64,000 bases of DNA from Rhizobium freirei PRF 81 (GCF_000359745.1 NZ_AQHN01000084.1:540002-604001); one strand, 5' to 3'. Shown: positions 1 through 8,978, counted from the stretch's first letter. The notes: generated by a model from the letters alone, not told the origin. Program-made: numbers and translations.

Positions 1-210
1 GGCATTGGTGAAATCGGAGGAGGTATGCCACAAGAGCGCCGCCTTGTAGTTCTTGCCTTTCAAGGCGGCAAGATCGGCGTCCGAAAGGGTAATTGTCGCG
101 CTCGGCGTGGCGGCTTCGCCAGACGGTCCGACCGTCTGCGCATGGGCGCCGGCAGACCAGAAAAGCGCGCTGAATATCAGTGCCGAGGCGGTTAGTTTCT
201 TCATAAGCAT
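1..210 (-). CDS. Sugar-type ABC transporter substrate-binding protein, N-terminal part
   Basis: The reading frame runs off the left edge, so only the first 70 codons are visible. It begins with a clear Sec signal peptide (MLMKKLTASALIFSALFW followed by an Ala-His-Ala cleavage-type site). A mature start rich in Thr/Ser follows, then a segment ending in ALLWHTSSDFTNA, which resembles the first beta strand of periplasmic ribose-type binding proteins. The ATG at 210 is preferred over the one at 204 because a GGGGAA ribosome site lies 7 bases upstream. It follows the M20 peptidase by 35 bases on the same strand, so it is probably the third gene of the ROK operon. The ligand cannot be told from this fragment. 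Confidence 0.75.
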   Translation of the reverse strand, partial: MLMKKLTASALIFSALFWSAGAHAQTVGPSGEAATPSATITLSDADLAALKGKNYKAALLWHTSSDFTNA

Positions 211-245
211 TGTCGTGTTCCCCTGTTGGTTATTAAGACAGATGT

Positions 246-1505
246 TCAATTTTCCGTGCCGCAGTAGCGAGCCATGAAGGTGGCGAATGCCATCACGCCA
301 GCGAGGTATTCCTCGATTTCGACGTGCTCCTGGAATGTGTGGCAGTTGCTGATATTTCCCGGCGCGCAGTAGACGGCTGGAATGCCGAGACGGTTCACGA
401 AGAAGGGTGATTCCGACCAGAACGGTGCGCCTTTGATTTCGCCGCGCCCGGACATGGCGTCAGAGACTGATTGGGCAAGTAGCGCGACGTCCGAAAGGTT
501 TCTGTCGATTTCCGCAGCCGAGCCGCCGAGCGGATGATCGCGCCCGGCGGGATAGCTGATGTCCACTCGGATTTCCGGATCCGCGATCGCGTCGCGGATG
601 ACCGCTTCCATTTCCTGTGCTGCAGCATCGAGCGGCTCACCCGGCAGCAGTTTGCGGATCAGCGACAGCTTGCATTCCTCAGGCACCGCGATGAAACCGC
701 CGCCGGTTAACCCGGTGATCAGCAGAAACCCTTTGCCGACGAGGTCATGCTCGGCGCGGGCGGAGAGCTCGTCGGAATGGCGCCACAAGGCAGACATGAC
801 GGCATGGCTTGCCTTGAGCGCATCCTTGCCGAGCTCCGGAACGCCGAAATAGGCGGATTTGCCCGTGATCGCGATATCGGCAATCAAAAAGCCGATCTGC
901 GCCGTGAAGATCGCGAGCTGCGTCGGCTCGACATAGACGGTGAAATCCGGCCGTGCGACTGCGCCGGCCTCGATTTCGGCAACGTAAGCCTTGACGCCGG
1001 CGGATATGCCGGTGCCCGGCTCGCCGCTCTCTTCGTCGCCGACGAAGGCGAAGGCGACGTCGCCCTTGAGGCGAATGCCCGCGCGGTCGAGAAGAGAGAG
1101 TGCGGCCAGCGCGCTGCAGATGCCGGCCTTCAGGTCGCCCGCGCCCCGGCCCCATATGCTTCCGTCGATGATCGGGGCGCCGAACGGATCCTCACGCTCC
1201 GTTCCGCTCCAGTAGTCGCGCCAGCCATTGACGTGAACCGTATCGGTATGGCCGATAAACAACAGCCGCTTGCCGCCGCCGCCACCCTTTCGCTCGCCGT
1301 GGATGTTCGGCCTTCCCGGCAGGAAATCTGCACGGTGGACAGCGTCGATCTTCCGTGCCCGCATTTCATCTTCGAGCAGGGCGACGAAATTCGCCTCATT
1401 GCCGGTGATGCTCTCACGTCCGATTGCTGCCCGCAAAAGGTTGATCGCATCGTCGCGGTCGAGGGCGCCTAGCAGGCGCCTTGAAAGGTTGTCAGAATGC
1501 GCCAT
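246..1505 (-). CDS. M20 family metallopeptidase (ArgE/DapE-like deacylase)
   Basis: A 419-residue protein of typical M20 length. Visible metal and catalytic motifs are FIGHTDTVHV (about 85), GRGAGDLKAG (about 119), the VGDEESGEPGTG stretch (about 155) and a C-terminal HTFQEHVE segment. These match zinc-dependent acetylornithine deacetylase / succinyl-diaminopimelate desuccinylase relatives that cleave N-acyl amino acids or peptides in the cytoplasm. The start overlaps the end of the ROK gene by 14 bases, with a GGGAGG site 6 bases before the ATG, which implies translational coupling. The binding-protein gene downstream suggests it processes a compound imported by that transporter. The substrate is unknown. 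Confidence 0.88.
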   Translation of the reverse strand: MAHSDNLSRRLLGALDRDDAINLLRAAIGRESITGNEANFVALLEDEMRARKIDAVHRADFLPGRPNIHGERKGGGGGKRLLFIGHTDTVHVNGWRDYWSGTEREDPFGAPIIDGSIWGRGAGDLKAGICSALAALSLLDRAGIRLKGDVAFAFVGDEESGEPGTGISAGVKAYVAEIEAGAVARPDFTVYVEPTQLAIFTAQIGFLIADIAITGKSAYFGVPELGKDALKASHAVMSALWRHSDELSARAEHDLVGKGFLLITGLTGGGFIAVPEECKLSLIRKLLPGEPLDAAAQEMEAVIRDAIADPEIRVDISYPAGRDHPLGGSAAEIDRNLSDVALLAQSVSDAMSGRGEIKGAPFWSESPFFVNRLGIPAVYCAPGNISNCHTFQEHVEIEEYLAGVMAFATFMARYCGTEN

Positions 1506-2715
1506 TGATGGCCTCCCTGAAGTTCACGGTTTCGGCAGGCGGCAATGTCAGATGATGTGCCGGCGTATCTGCGCCGAAGAGCGCGTTGTGAAGATGTTCG
1601 AGGCCGATCGCCGTCCCGCCGATAATGGCCGCCCAAGCACCGAGCGAACTCACGCCGATGTCGACGGGATAGGGAAAGCACATCGGCAGAAACCGCGTGA
1701 TCCGCTCGACCAGTTCCGGTCTGAGGCCGATCGACCCGCCGATAATGACTTTTTGCGGATTGGCGATCGCGGCAATCGCGCCAACGCCACGCGCAAGGTA
1801 TTTGGCGACCTCGTCCAGAACCTGTCCAGCCGAAGGATCGCCTGCGGCGGCGCGCTCGAAGATGACCGGCACATTCACCTCATCGCCGGTAAGATTGCGA
1901 TAGGCGGCCTTGATGCCGACCGAAGCTACGACACGCTCGAAGGCGCCTGAGCGGAGTGATTCCGGATCGAACGGGTCGGCACCGAACGGCAGGAAGCCCA
2001 GTTCGCCCGCTGCGTGTGCCGCGCCGTGAACCAGATTTCCGCCGACCATCAATCCGCTGCCGATACCGGTCCCCACCGCGATGTAAGCGAGATTGTCTAT
2101 GCCCTGTCCGTTGCCGAGCCAGCTTTCCCCGACAACCGCGAGGTTCACGTCGTTTTCAAGGATGACGCCGAATCCCAGAGCTTTTTCAAGCGCTCCGGCA
2201 ACATCCATCCTGTCGAAGTCGGGAATATTCGGGGCGAGCATAACCCGTCCGGTGGCATTGTCCGGCGCGCCGGGAACACCGACCACCGCGAGCCGGATCC
2301 TGTCACGCGCGATGCCCTTGCGCTCCACTGCCTTCCAGCAAAGTGCAGCGATCTGATCCACGATCGCCTGCCCGCTGGCGGTCTCCGTCGGTGCCACTTC
2401 TTCGGCAGAAATCTGGCAGGCGAGGTTGGAAATGGCGACCCGAACCTTGGTGCCTCCCAAGTCCACGGAAACGATATAGGCTGCATCGGGCACCAGTTCG
2501 TAATTGACGGCGGTGCGGCCGACATGCCCGCTGGTTCGTCCGGTTTCCCGCACCCAGCCGTCCGATTCGAGATCGCGCATCACGTCGGAGACGGTCTGCT
2601 TGGACAGGCCCGTTTGCTTGGAAATGGATGCACGCGAAATAGGGCCACATTGAATGATGGTCTCCATCACGGCGCGCTGAGAAAACTGTCGGGCGATCTT
2701 GATGAATTCGCTCAT
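1492..2715 (-). CDS. ROK family transcriptional regulator
   Basis: A 407-residue NagC/XylR-type ROK protein. The N-terminal winged helix (about 10-65) carries ISRASISKQTGLSKQTVSDV. It is followed by the sugar-kinase-like fold with VDLGGTKVRVAI and the AVGTGIGSGLMVGG and AAHAAGELGF segments. The usual CGCGRxGC zinc cluster is absent. The frame is open upstream to 2874, but I place the start at 2715 because MSEFIKIARQF is where family similarity starts and an AGAAG site precedes it. It heads a minus-strand operon with the M20 peptidase and the ABC binding protein. It most likely represses that operon until a sugar-like ligand appears; this role is inferred. Confidence 0.88.
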   Translation of the reverse strand: MSEFIKIARQFSQRAVMETIIQCGPISRASISKQTGLSKQTVSDVMRDLESDGWVRETGRTSGHVGRTAVNYELVPDAAYIVSVDLGGTKVRVAISNLACQISAEEVAPTETASGQAIVDQIAALCWKAVERKGIARDRIRLAVVGVPGAPDNATGRVMLAPNIPDFDRMDVAGALEKALGFGVILENDVNLAVVGESWLGNGQGIDNLAYIAVGTGIGSGLMVGGNLVHGAAHAAGELGFLPFGADPFDPESLRSGAFERVVASVGIKAAYRNLTGDEVNVPVIFERAAAGDPSAGQVLDEVAKYLARGVGAIAAIANPQKVIIGGSIGLRPELVERITRFLPMCFPYPVDIGVSSLGAWAAIIGGTAIGLEHLHNALFGADTPAHHLTLPPAETVNFREAINGAF

Positions 2716-2929
2716 TGTATCTTCTGTGTCTCGCGATCTTGCCGGACTGCGCGGCAGAAACGGCTGGAATTTTCTATTTTGGCTGCTCGTTGCGAGCCTT
2801 GTGCCCGTGAAACTATGAAATGGCGCGAGGCCAAAGCGGAGCCGGTCCCGGCCTGAGCGCGCAAAGCGCGTCAAAACGCTCGTGGGAAGTCCTCGCCATA
2901 GTGTGTCTCCCGGTTCAACATTTAATTAG

Positions 2930-2946
2930 TTCGTTCACGGAACGAA
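2930..2946. promoter_or_regulatory. Perfect palindrome, candidate ROK operator
   Basis: TTCGTTCACGGAACGAA is a perfect 7-bp inverted repeat with a 3-bp centre, embedded in AT-rich sequence (TTTAATTAG before, TAAAAC after). It lies about 215 bases upstream of the ROK start, in the only long gap before that operon. Autoregulatory ROK repressors commonly bind AT-flanked inverted repeats of this size, so I read it as an operator at the promoter. The rest of the 2716-3222 gap holds no gene I trust. Confidence 0.5.
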
Positions 2947-3222
2947 TAAAACATGGAAGCAATCGAAACGCAAGGGGCGAAGCTGGAACAGAGTTTGGGC
3001 TCGTGCTGGAAGCAAGGTGTGAACGAGGCGGAGAGGGGGTGAAACAAAAGCTGTTTCCCCAAACCTCCGAGACAGAGCGGATCTTGAACTTTCGTCGCGA
3101 AACTGCCGGCTCATCAGGCGACCGCCGCAAACTTCGTTACGATGGCTGATGACGCGGCGCTGAGGGGAAGCCTCGTAACCGTGGTTGCGCATGGCTGATC
3201 CGCATCGGCCAGCGTGCAGAAC

Positions 3223-4287
3223 TTACCGTCTTCGTGCCGCCGTCTCTTTTCGAAACGCCGCCGGGCTTCTCGCGGTCCACTTCCGAAATGCCCGATGGAA
3301 GGCGCTGGGTTCGGAGAAGCCAAGGCGTGTGGCGATCTCTCCAACGCTGAATCCGGTCGTTTGCAGCATTTCGATTGCAAGATCACGGCGGATTTCGTCT
3401 CTGATGGCGGCGTAATTCTGGCCCTCGGCATGCAGGCGATGCCGCAACGTCGAGGGAGACATGCGCATCTGCGCCGCCAAATCATCGAATGCTTTCCACG
3501 ACGCGGGCGGCAGTTGCCGCAGGCGCTCGCGAACGCTTGCGGCTAGGCCGGCATCATAGCGATAGCGTACGAGGATGTTGGCGGGAGCATTGCGCAGAAA
3601 CTGCTTCAAAGCTTGTTCGCTGCGCGTCACCGGCAGTTTCAGCACGGAGGCATCGAATGCAAGCCCGCTGACCGGCTGCGAGAAGCGCACGGGTGCGCCG
3701 AAGAAAAGCCGGTAGTCTGCTCCATGATCAGGCTCAGCACAGCGGAAATCGACCATTCGCAGGGGAACGCGGCGCCCGATGAGCCAGCATGTGATGCCGT
3801 GCAGCAGGATCCAGTAGGTTCGATAGGCAAAGGCGGAGCGCGGGCCTGCCGAATCCGTCAGCACGATCTGCGCCAGCCCGTCGGCGATTTCGAGATGCCC
3901 TTGCGGATCTTCCAGAACGATGTTCAAAAATCGAAGCGCACGCCGTAGTGCCTGGTCGAGGGTCTTGGCATGCAACACGCAGTGGCAGAGCAGCGTGAAG
4001 CTGCCGCGCCGCATCGGTCTCCCGCCCATACCGAAGAATTCGTCGTCCATCTCGGCCGCGATCGCGAGCCATAGCGCGCCATAGCTTTCCGCGGAGATCG
4101 GCGCGTCCATCCGGGTGGACAGGCCGAGCGAGGTCAGCACTCGTTCGGGCGATTTTCCCTGCCGACGAACGCAATCGAGCGCCTCTTTCACGAAGAAGGG
4201 TGATATCATCCGCCGTGCGGCTTCCGTCATCGTCATGCCCTGTGAAATATGGTAAAACTGGCCGATAGTTTGAGACGCTTCTGTCAT
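3223..4287 (-). CDS. AraC family transcriptional regulator (arabinose-binding-domain type)
   Basis: A 354-residue regulator of the OruR/ArgR-like group. It has an N-terminal PF12625-like ligand domain (about 20-215) and a C-terminal AraC double helix-turn-helix. The second helix pair is seen in SVGEIATRLGFSEPSAFHRA, followed by FRKWTARSPAAFRK. The start at 4287 (MTEASQTIG) is chosen because the much longer open frame upstream only mirrors the SDR gene on the other strand. It is divergent from the branched-chain catabolic operon that begins at 4429, with a 141-base shared promoter region. By position it is the likely activator of that operon. Confidence 0.88.
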   Translation of the reverse strand: MTEASQTIGQFYHISQGMTMTEAARRMISPFFVKEALDCVRRQGKSPERVLTSLGLSTRMDAPISAESYGALWLAIAAEMDDEFFGMGGRPMRRGSFTLLCHCVLHAKTLDQALRRALRFLNIVLEDPQGHLEIADGLAQIVLTDSAGPRSAFAYRTYWILLHGITCWLIGRRVPLRMVDFRCAEPDHGADYRLFFGAPVRFSQPVSGLAFDASVLKLPVTRSEQALKQFLRNAPANILVRYRYDAGLAASVRERLRQLPPASWKAFDDLAAQMRMSPSTLRHRLHAEGQNYAAIRDEIRRDLAIEMLQTTGFSVGEIATRLGFSEPSAFHRAFRKWTARSPAAFRKETAARRR

Positions 4288-4428
4288 CGTATGCAATATT
4301 GCACGGAGATACAGTAGGGCAAGGCGCCGAGCAAATCGCGCCCTGCCGGGAGGATGGGACACGGCGGGCGACCGCTCGACGCTTTGAAGTCGCCCTATTG
4401 AAATCGAAGGCGCTGGAGGAGAGCGACC

Positions 4429-5196
4429 ATGTTGATCCGTGGGAAGAGTTTCGTCATCACTGGTGGCGGTTCGGGCCTTGGTGCAGCGGTCGCGCGGATG
4501 CTCGCCGGCGAGGGCGCGAACGTGGTGATCGCCGACGTCAATGCGGACACAGGCGTCGGCATTGTCGCAGAACTTGGAGCCAGCGCAGCCTTTATCAGGA
4601 CCGATGTCACCGAGGAGAGGGACGCACAGGCCGCGGTCGATTTGGCGGTGGAACGCTTCGGCCATCTTCATGGGCTGGTGAATTGCGCCGGCGTCGCTCC
4701 AGGCGAAAAGGTGATCGGCCGCAATGGTCCGCACCGGCTCGACAGTTTTGCCCGCACGATTGGCATCAATCTCATCGGCACGTTCAATATGATCCGGCTC
4801 GCCGCAGCGGCAATCGCCAAAAATGAGCCTGATGAGGAGGGCGAGCGCGGCCTCATCGTGAATACGGCCTCGATCGCCGCCTTCGACGGGCAGGTGGGCC
4901 AGGCAGCCTATGCAGCCTCCAAGGGTGGCGTCGCCGCCATGACGTTGCCGATCGCCCGCGAATTGGCCCGCAGCGGCATTCGGGTCGTCACGGTGGCGCC
5001 AGGTATCTTCGAAACGCCGATGATGGCGGGCATGCCGCAAGAGGTGCGGGAATCGCTCGGCAAGAGCGTACCCTTTCCGACGCGTCTGGGAAGGCCGGTG
5101 GAATTCGCTGCATTGGTACGCCACATCTGTGAGAACGTCATGCTGAATGGCGAAGTCATCCGCCTCGACGGCGCACTGCGCATGGCGCCGCACTAG
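4429..5196 (+). CDS. Short-chain dehydrogenase, 3-hydroxy-2-methylbutyryl-CoA dehydrogenase type
   Basis: A 255-residue classical SDR with GGGSGLG (nucleotide binding, about 12-18), NCAG, and the active-site pair YAASKGG. The sequence style, including TPMMAGMP and an ending in LDGALRMAPH, is that of type II 3-hydroxyacyl-CoA dehydrogenases (HSD10 group), which oxidise 2-methyl-3-hydroxybutyryl-CoA with NAD in isoleucine breakdown. It is the first gene of the operon with thiolase, acyl-CoA dehydrogenase and the branched-chain keto acid dehydrogenase. A GGAGAG ribosome site precedes the ATG. The stop codon TAG forms the first bases of an intergenic repeat element. The substrate is inferred from neighbours. 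Confidence 0.85.
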   Translation: MLIRGKSFVITGGGSGLGAAVARMLAGEGANVVIADVNADTGVGIVAELGASAAFIRTDVTEERDAQAAVDLAVERFGHLHGLVNCAGVAPGEKVIGRNGPHRLDSFARTIGINLIGTFNMIRLAAAAIAKNEPDEEGERGLIVNTASIAAFDGQVGQAAYAASKGGVAAMTLPIARELARSGIRVVTVAPGIFETPMMAGMPQEVRESLGKSVPFPTRLGRPVEFAALVRHICENVMLNGEVIRLDGALRMAPH

Positions 5197-5307
5197 AGCC
5201 GGATGATTTTAGGTCCGTTCGACGTAAAATCTGAATCCGCTCTAACACCAAAGAAGGAGAGCATGATGTCGTCCGAAAGCCGCTCACACTTTTCGGCATC
5301 ATGCTCT
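5194..5307. repeat. Rhizobial mosaic palindromic intergenic element
   Basis: Two palindromic modules lie between the SDR and thiolase genes. Module one (5194-5244) starts TAGAGC and ends GCTCTA, with complementary inner parts around ATTTTAGGTC and GACGTAAAAT. Module two (5258-5307) begins AGAGCATGATG and ends CATCATGCTCT. From memory these match the dispersed repeats seen in many copies in Rhizobium, Agrobacterium and Sinorhizobium gaps. The transcript would fold into stable stems, which could tune expression of the downstream genes relative to the SDR. Module one supplies the SDR stop codon. Confidence 0.75.
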
Positions 5308-5336
5308 GAGACAGGCTCATTACGGGAGGTTTTGAT

Positions 5337-6524
5337 ATGACGCTACAGGATCCGATCGTCATCGTTGGCTCGGCCCGTACGCCGATTGGCGGCTTCCAGG
5401 GCGACCTAAAAGATTCCACCGCAGCGGAGCTCGGCGCGGCTGCCATCCGCGCCGCACTCGACCGCAGCGGTATCCGCCCCGACGCCGTAGAGGAAACAAT
5501 CTTCGGTTGCGTTCTTCCGGCCGGCCAGGGCCAGGCGCCGGCTAGGCAAGCCGCGATCGCGGCTGGTCTGCCATTTGCCACGGGAGCCACCACCGTCAAC
5601 AAGATGTGCGGTTCAGGGATGAAGGCGGTCATGTTGGCGCATGATCTCATCAGTGCCGGCAGCGCATCGATCGCCGTCGCCGGGGGGATGGAGAGCATGA
5701 CGAATGCGCCTTACCTGCTCGATCGGGCCCGCGGCGGCTACCGGCTCGGACACGGCCGCGTCATCGACCATATGTTCCTGGATGGGCTGGAAGATGCCTA
5801 TGACAAGGGGCGCCTCATGGGCACCTTCGCGGAAGACTGCGCCGAAGCCTACCAGTTCACTCGCCCCGCGCAGGACGACTACGCCGTCACATCTTTGACC
5901 CGCGCCCGCAATGCGATCGAAGAGGGCGCATTCGACGCCGAGATCGTGCCCGTCACGGTCAAGGCGGGGCGGTCCGAGCTGGTCGTCAGCCGTGACGAGC
6001 AGCCCGGCAAGGCGAAGCTCGAGAAGATCCCGACGCTGAAGCCTGCCTTTCGCGAAAACGGCACGGTGACGGCGGCGAACGCATCGTCCATATCCGATGG
6101 TGCAGCTGCTTTGGTGCTGATGCGTCGGTCCCAGGCCGAGCGCGAGGGGATCGCGCCGCTCGCCACGATCGTCGGCCATGCCACGCATTCGCAGGCGCCC
6201 AATCTCTTTGCGACGGCGCCGATCGGCGCGCTGCGCAAGCTTGGTGAGCGCACTGGCTGGAACCTCTGGGATGTCGACCTGTTCGAGATCAATGAGGCCT
6301 TCGCAGTCGTCGCCATGGCGGCCATGCGCGACCTCGACTTGCCGCATGACAAGGTCAATGTTCATGGCGGCGCCTGCGCGCTCGGCCATCCGATCGGTGC
6401 ATCCGGCGCCCGCGTGCTTGTCACGCTGCTTGCAGCGCTCGAGCGCTATGGCATGAAACGCGGCATGGCGACCCTCTGTATCGGCGGCGGCGAGGCAACC
6501 GCGATGGCCGTCGAACTGAATTGA
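5337..6524 (+). CDS. Acetyl-CoA C-acyltransferase (thiolase)
   Basis: A 395-residue thiolase of standard length. The acylated cysteine is C91 in VNKMCGSGMKAV. The C-terminal catalytic motifs are GGACALGHPIGASG (His) and LCIGGGEA (second Cys). Degradative thiolases split 3-oxoacyl-CoA. In this operon the expected substrate is 2-methylacetoacetyl-CoA, giving acetyl-CoA and propionyl-CoA at the end of isoleucine degradation. A biosynthetic acetoacetyl-CoA role cannot be excluded from sequence alone. A GGGAGG site precedes the ATG. Confidence 0.9.
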   Translation: MTLQDPIVIVGSARTPIGGFQGDLKDSTAAELGAAAIRAALDRSGIRPDAVEETIFGCVLPAGQGQAPARQAAIAAGLPFATGATTVNKMCGSGMKAVMLAHDLISAGSASIAVAGGMESMTNAPYLLDRARGGYRLGHGRVIDHMFLDGLEDAYDKGRLMGTFAEDCAEAYQFTRPAQDDYAVTSLTRARNAIEEGAFDAEIVPVTVKAGRSELVVSRDEQPGKAKLEKIPTLKPAFRENGTVTAANASSISDGAAALVLMRRSQAEREGIAPLATIVGHATHSQAPNLFATAPIGALRKLGERTGWNLWDVDLFEINEAFAVVAMAAMRDLDLPHDKVNVHGGACALGHPIGASGARVLVTLLAALERYGMKRGMATLCIGGGEATAMAVELN

Positions 6525-6549
6525 ACGGTTTCGAGGAGGAGACCGGACT

Positions 6550-7677
6550 ATGATCCTTAGTGAAGACCAGATCCAGATCCGCGACATGGCGCGTGATTTT
6601 GCCCGTGAACGTCTGGCCCCGGGTGCTGCCGAGCGCGACGAGAAAAGCCGGTTCCCTCGCGAAGAACTGAAGGAAATGGGCGAACTCGGCTTCCTCGGCA
6701 TGCTGGTGCCCGAAGCCTATGGCGGCTCGGAGACAGGCGTGGTCGCCTATGCGGTGGCGCTGGAGGAGATCGCCGCCGGTGACGGTCCTTGCTCGACCAT
6801 CATGAGCGTGCACAGTTCCGTCGGCTGCGTGCCGATCCTGAAATACGGCACGGAGGAACAAAAGCAGCGTTTCCTGCCGAAACTTGCAAGTGGCGAGTGG
6901 ATCGGCGGCTTTGCCCTCACCGAGCCGCAGGCCGGCTCCGACGCCTCGAACCTTAAGACCCGCGCCCGCCGCGACGGCGATCACTATGTCATCGATGGCG
7001 CCAAGCAGTTCATTACTTCGGGCAAGAACGGCAATGTCATCATCGTCTTCGCCGTCACCGACCCGGATGCGGGCAAGAGGGGTATTTCCGCCTTCATCGT
7101 GCCGACCGACACACCCGGTTACGAGGTCGTGCGCGTCGAGCACAAGCTTGGCCTGCACTCGTCGGACACATGTCAGATCGCCTTTACCGATATGCGCGTG
7201 TCTGCCGACAATCGCCTTGGCGAGGAAGGTGACGGCTACAGGATTGCCCTGTCGAACCTTGAAGGCGGGCGCATCGGCATTGCGTCGCAGTCCGTCGGCA
7301 TGGCGCGTGCGGCTTTCGAGGCGGCGCGCGATTATGCCCGTGAACGTACGGCCTTCGGCTCACCGATCATCGATCATCAGGCGGTGGCCTTCCGGCTTGC
7401 CGACATGGCGACGCAGATCGAGGTGGCGCGCCAGATGGTGCTGCATGCGGCCCAGTTGAAGGAGGAAGGGCAGCCCTGCCTGACCGAAGCGTCGATGGCC
7501 AAGCTGTTTGCCTCGGAAATGGCCGAAAAGGTCTGCTCCGATGCGATCCAGATCCATGGCGGCTACGGATATATGGCGGACTATCCGGTCGAGCGCATCT
7601 ACCGCGACGTCCGCATCTGCCAGATCTATGAGGGAACGAGCGACGTTCAGCGCATCGTTATCGCACGCAATCTGTAG
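6550..7677 (+). CDS. Acyl-CoA dehydrogenase
   Basis: A 375-residue FAD enzyme with family signatures GGFALTEPQAGSDASNLKT (about 118) and the C-terminal QIHGGYGYMADYPVER. The catalytic base is E361 in CQIYEGTSDVQR, the position used by short and short-branched-chain dehydrogenases. It would oxidise 2-methylbutyryl-CoA (or isobutyryl-CoA) to the enoyl-CoA and pass electrons to ETF. It sits 25 bases after the thiolase with a GAGGAGG-type site, clearly in the same operon. No enoyl-CoA hydratase gene lies next to it, so that step must be supplied elsewhere. Confidence 0.92.
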   Translation: MILSEDQIQIRDMARDFARERLAPGAAERDEKSRFPREELKEMGELGFLGMLVPEAYGGSETGVVAYAVALEEIAAGDGPCSTIMSVHSSVGCVPILKYGTEEQKQRFLPKLASGEWIGGFALTEPQAGSDASNLKTRARRDGDHYVIDGAKQFITSGKNGNVIIVFAVTDPDAGKRGISAFIVPTDTPGYEVVRVEHKLGLHSSDTCQIAFTDMRVSADNRLGEEGDGYRIALSNLEGGRIGIASQSVGMARAAFEAARDYARERTAFGSPIIDHQAVAFRLADMATQIEVARQMVLHAAQLKEEGQPCLTEASMAKLFASEMAEKVCSDAIQIHGGYGYMADYPVERIYRDVRICQIYEGTSDVQRIVIARNL

Positions 7678-7693
7678 GGTATTTGCGGCCATG

Positions 7694-7717
7694 CCCACCG
7701 TGGGGAGCGACGGTGGG
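7694..7717. other. Intercistronic hairpin
   Basis: CCCACCGT and ACGGTGGG form a perfect 8-bp stem with an 8-base loop in the 68-base gap between the acyl-CoA dehydrogenase and the E1alpha gene. No T-run follows, so it is more likely an mRNA processing or stabilising element than a terminator. Confidence 0.5.
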
Positions 7718-7745
7718 GTGACCGGCAAGGGAGGTATCACAGGAC

Positions 7746-8978
7746 ATGAATGAGGTTCCAAATCTGAGCCTGCACGTCCCCGAGCCGGCGGTCCGGCCCG
7801 GCGGCCAGCCGGATTTCTCCAACGTCAAGATCGCAAAGGCCGGCTCCGTGCCGAAGCCGGCGGTCGACGTGGCGCCGGAGGAGATCCGCGATCTCGCCTA
7901 TTCCATCATCCGTGTGCTCAACCGCGACGGCGAGGCGGTCGGCCCCTGGGCTGGGCTGCTCTCGGACGAGGAACTGCTGACGGGCCTGCGCAACATGATG
8001 AAGCTCAGGGCCTTCGACGCCCGCATGCTGATGGCGCAGCGTCAGGGAAAGACCTCCTTCTACATGCAGCATCTCGGTGAAGAGGCGGTCAGCTCCGCCT
8101 TCCGCAAGGCACTGAACAAGGGGGATATGAACTTCCCGACCTACCGGCAGGCGGGGCTCCTGATCGCCGACGATTACCCGATGGTCGAGATGATGAACCA
8201 GATCTACTCGAACGAGGCCGATCCTCTGCGCGGCCGGCAGCTGCCGATCATGTATTCGTCGAAGGCGCATGGCTTCTTCACCATCTCCGGCAACCTTGCG
8301 ACCCAATATGTGCAGGCCGTCGGCTGGGCCATGGCGTCGGCCATCAAGAACGATACGAAGATCGCGGCCGCATGGATCGGCGACGGCTCGACCGCCGAAT
8401 CCGACTTCCATTCCGCTCTGGTCTTCGCCTCCACCTACAAGGCGCCTGTCATCCTCAATATCGTCAACAACCAGTGGGCCATCTCGACCTTCCAGGGTAT
8501 TGCCCGTGGCGGCTCCGGCACCTTTGCCGCCCGTGGTCTGGGCTTCGGTATTCCGGCGCTGCGTGTCGATGGCAACGACTACCTGGCTGTCTATGCGGTG
8601 GCCAAATGGGCGGCCGAGCGTGCCCGGCGCAACCTCGGCCCAACGCTGATCGAATATGTTACCTACCGCGTCGGCGCACACTCCACCTCGGATGACCCGA
8701 GCGCCTATCGGCCGAAAACCGAATCCGAGGCCTGGCCGCTCGGCGATCCTGTGCTGCGGCTGAAGAAGCATCTGATCGTGCGCGGTGTCTGGTCTGAAGA
8801 ACGCCACGCCCAGGCGGAAGCCGAGGTCCTCGACGAGGTCATCGAGGCCCAGAAGCAGGCCGAAAGCCATGGCACGCTCCATGCCGGCGGCAAGCCGTCG
8901 GTACGGGACATCTTCGAGGGCGTCTATGCGGAAATGCCCGCCCATATCCGCCGCCAGCGACAGAAGGCAGGATACTGA
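7746..8978 (+). CDS. bkdA1: Branched-chain 2-oxoacid dehydrogenase E1 alpha subunit
   Basis: A 410-residue thiamine diphosphate enzyme subunit. The TPP motif is IGDGSTAESDFHSAL running to NNQWAIS (about 213-245). The TYRVGAHSTSDDPSAYRP region is the conserved loop around the E1alpha phosphorylation site in relatives. It pairs with the beta subunit that starts one base after its stop. The complex decarboxylates 2-oxoisovalerate, 2-oxo-3-methylvalerate and 2-oxoisocaproate and transfers the acyl group to E2. The N-terminal extension (first about 55 residues) is typical for the bacterial BCKDH type rather than for pyruvate dehydrogenase. Confidence 0.93.
   Translation: MNEVPNLSLHVPEPAVRPGGQPDFSNVKIAKAGSVPKPAVDVAPEEIRDLAYSIIRVLNRDGEAVGPWAGLLSDEELLTGLRNMMKLRAFDARMLMAQRQGKTSFYMQHLGEEAVSSAFRKALNKGDMNFPTYRQAGLLIADDYPMVEMMNQIYSNEADPLRGRQLPIMYSSKAHGFFTISGNLATQYVQAVGWAMASAIKNDTKIAAAWIGDGSTAESDFHSALVFASTYKAPVILNIVNNQWAISTFQGIARGGSGTFAARGLGFGIPALRVDGNDYLAVYAVAKWAAERARRNLGPTLIEYVTYRVGAHSTSDDPSAYRPKTESEAWPLGDPVLRLKKHLIVRGVWSEERHAQAEAEVLDEVIEAQKQAESHGTLHAGGKPSVRDIFEGVYAEMPAHIRRQRQKAGY

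Noticed and set aside
4288..5193. Extension of the AraC gene to a 656-residue minus-strand frame
   Set aside because: The extra part is the mirror of the SDR gene on the plus strand and has no regulator similarity; the AraC protein starts well at 4287.
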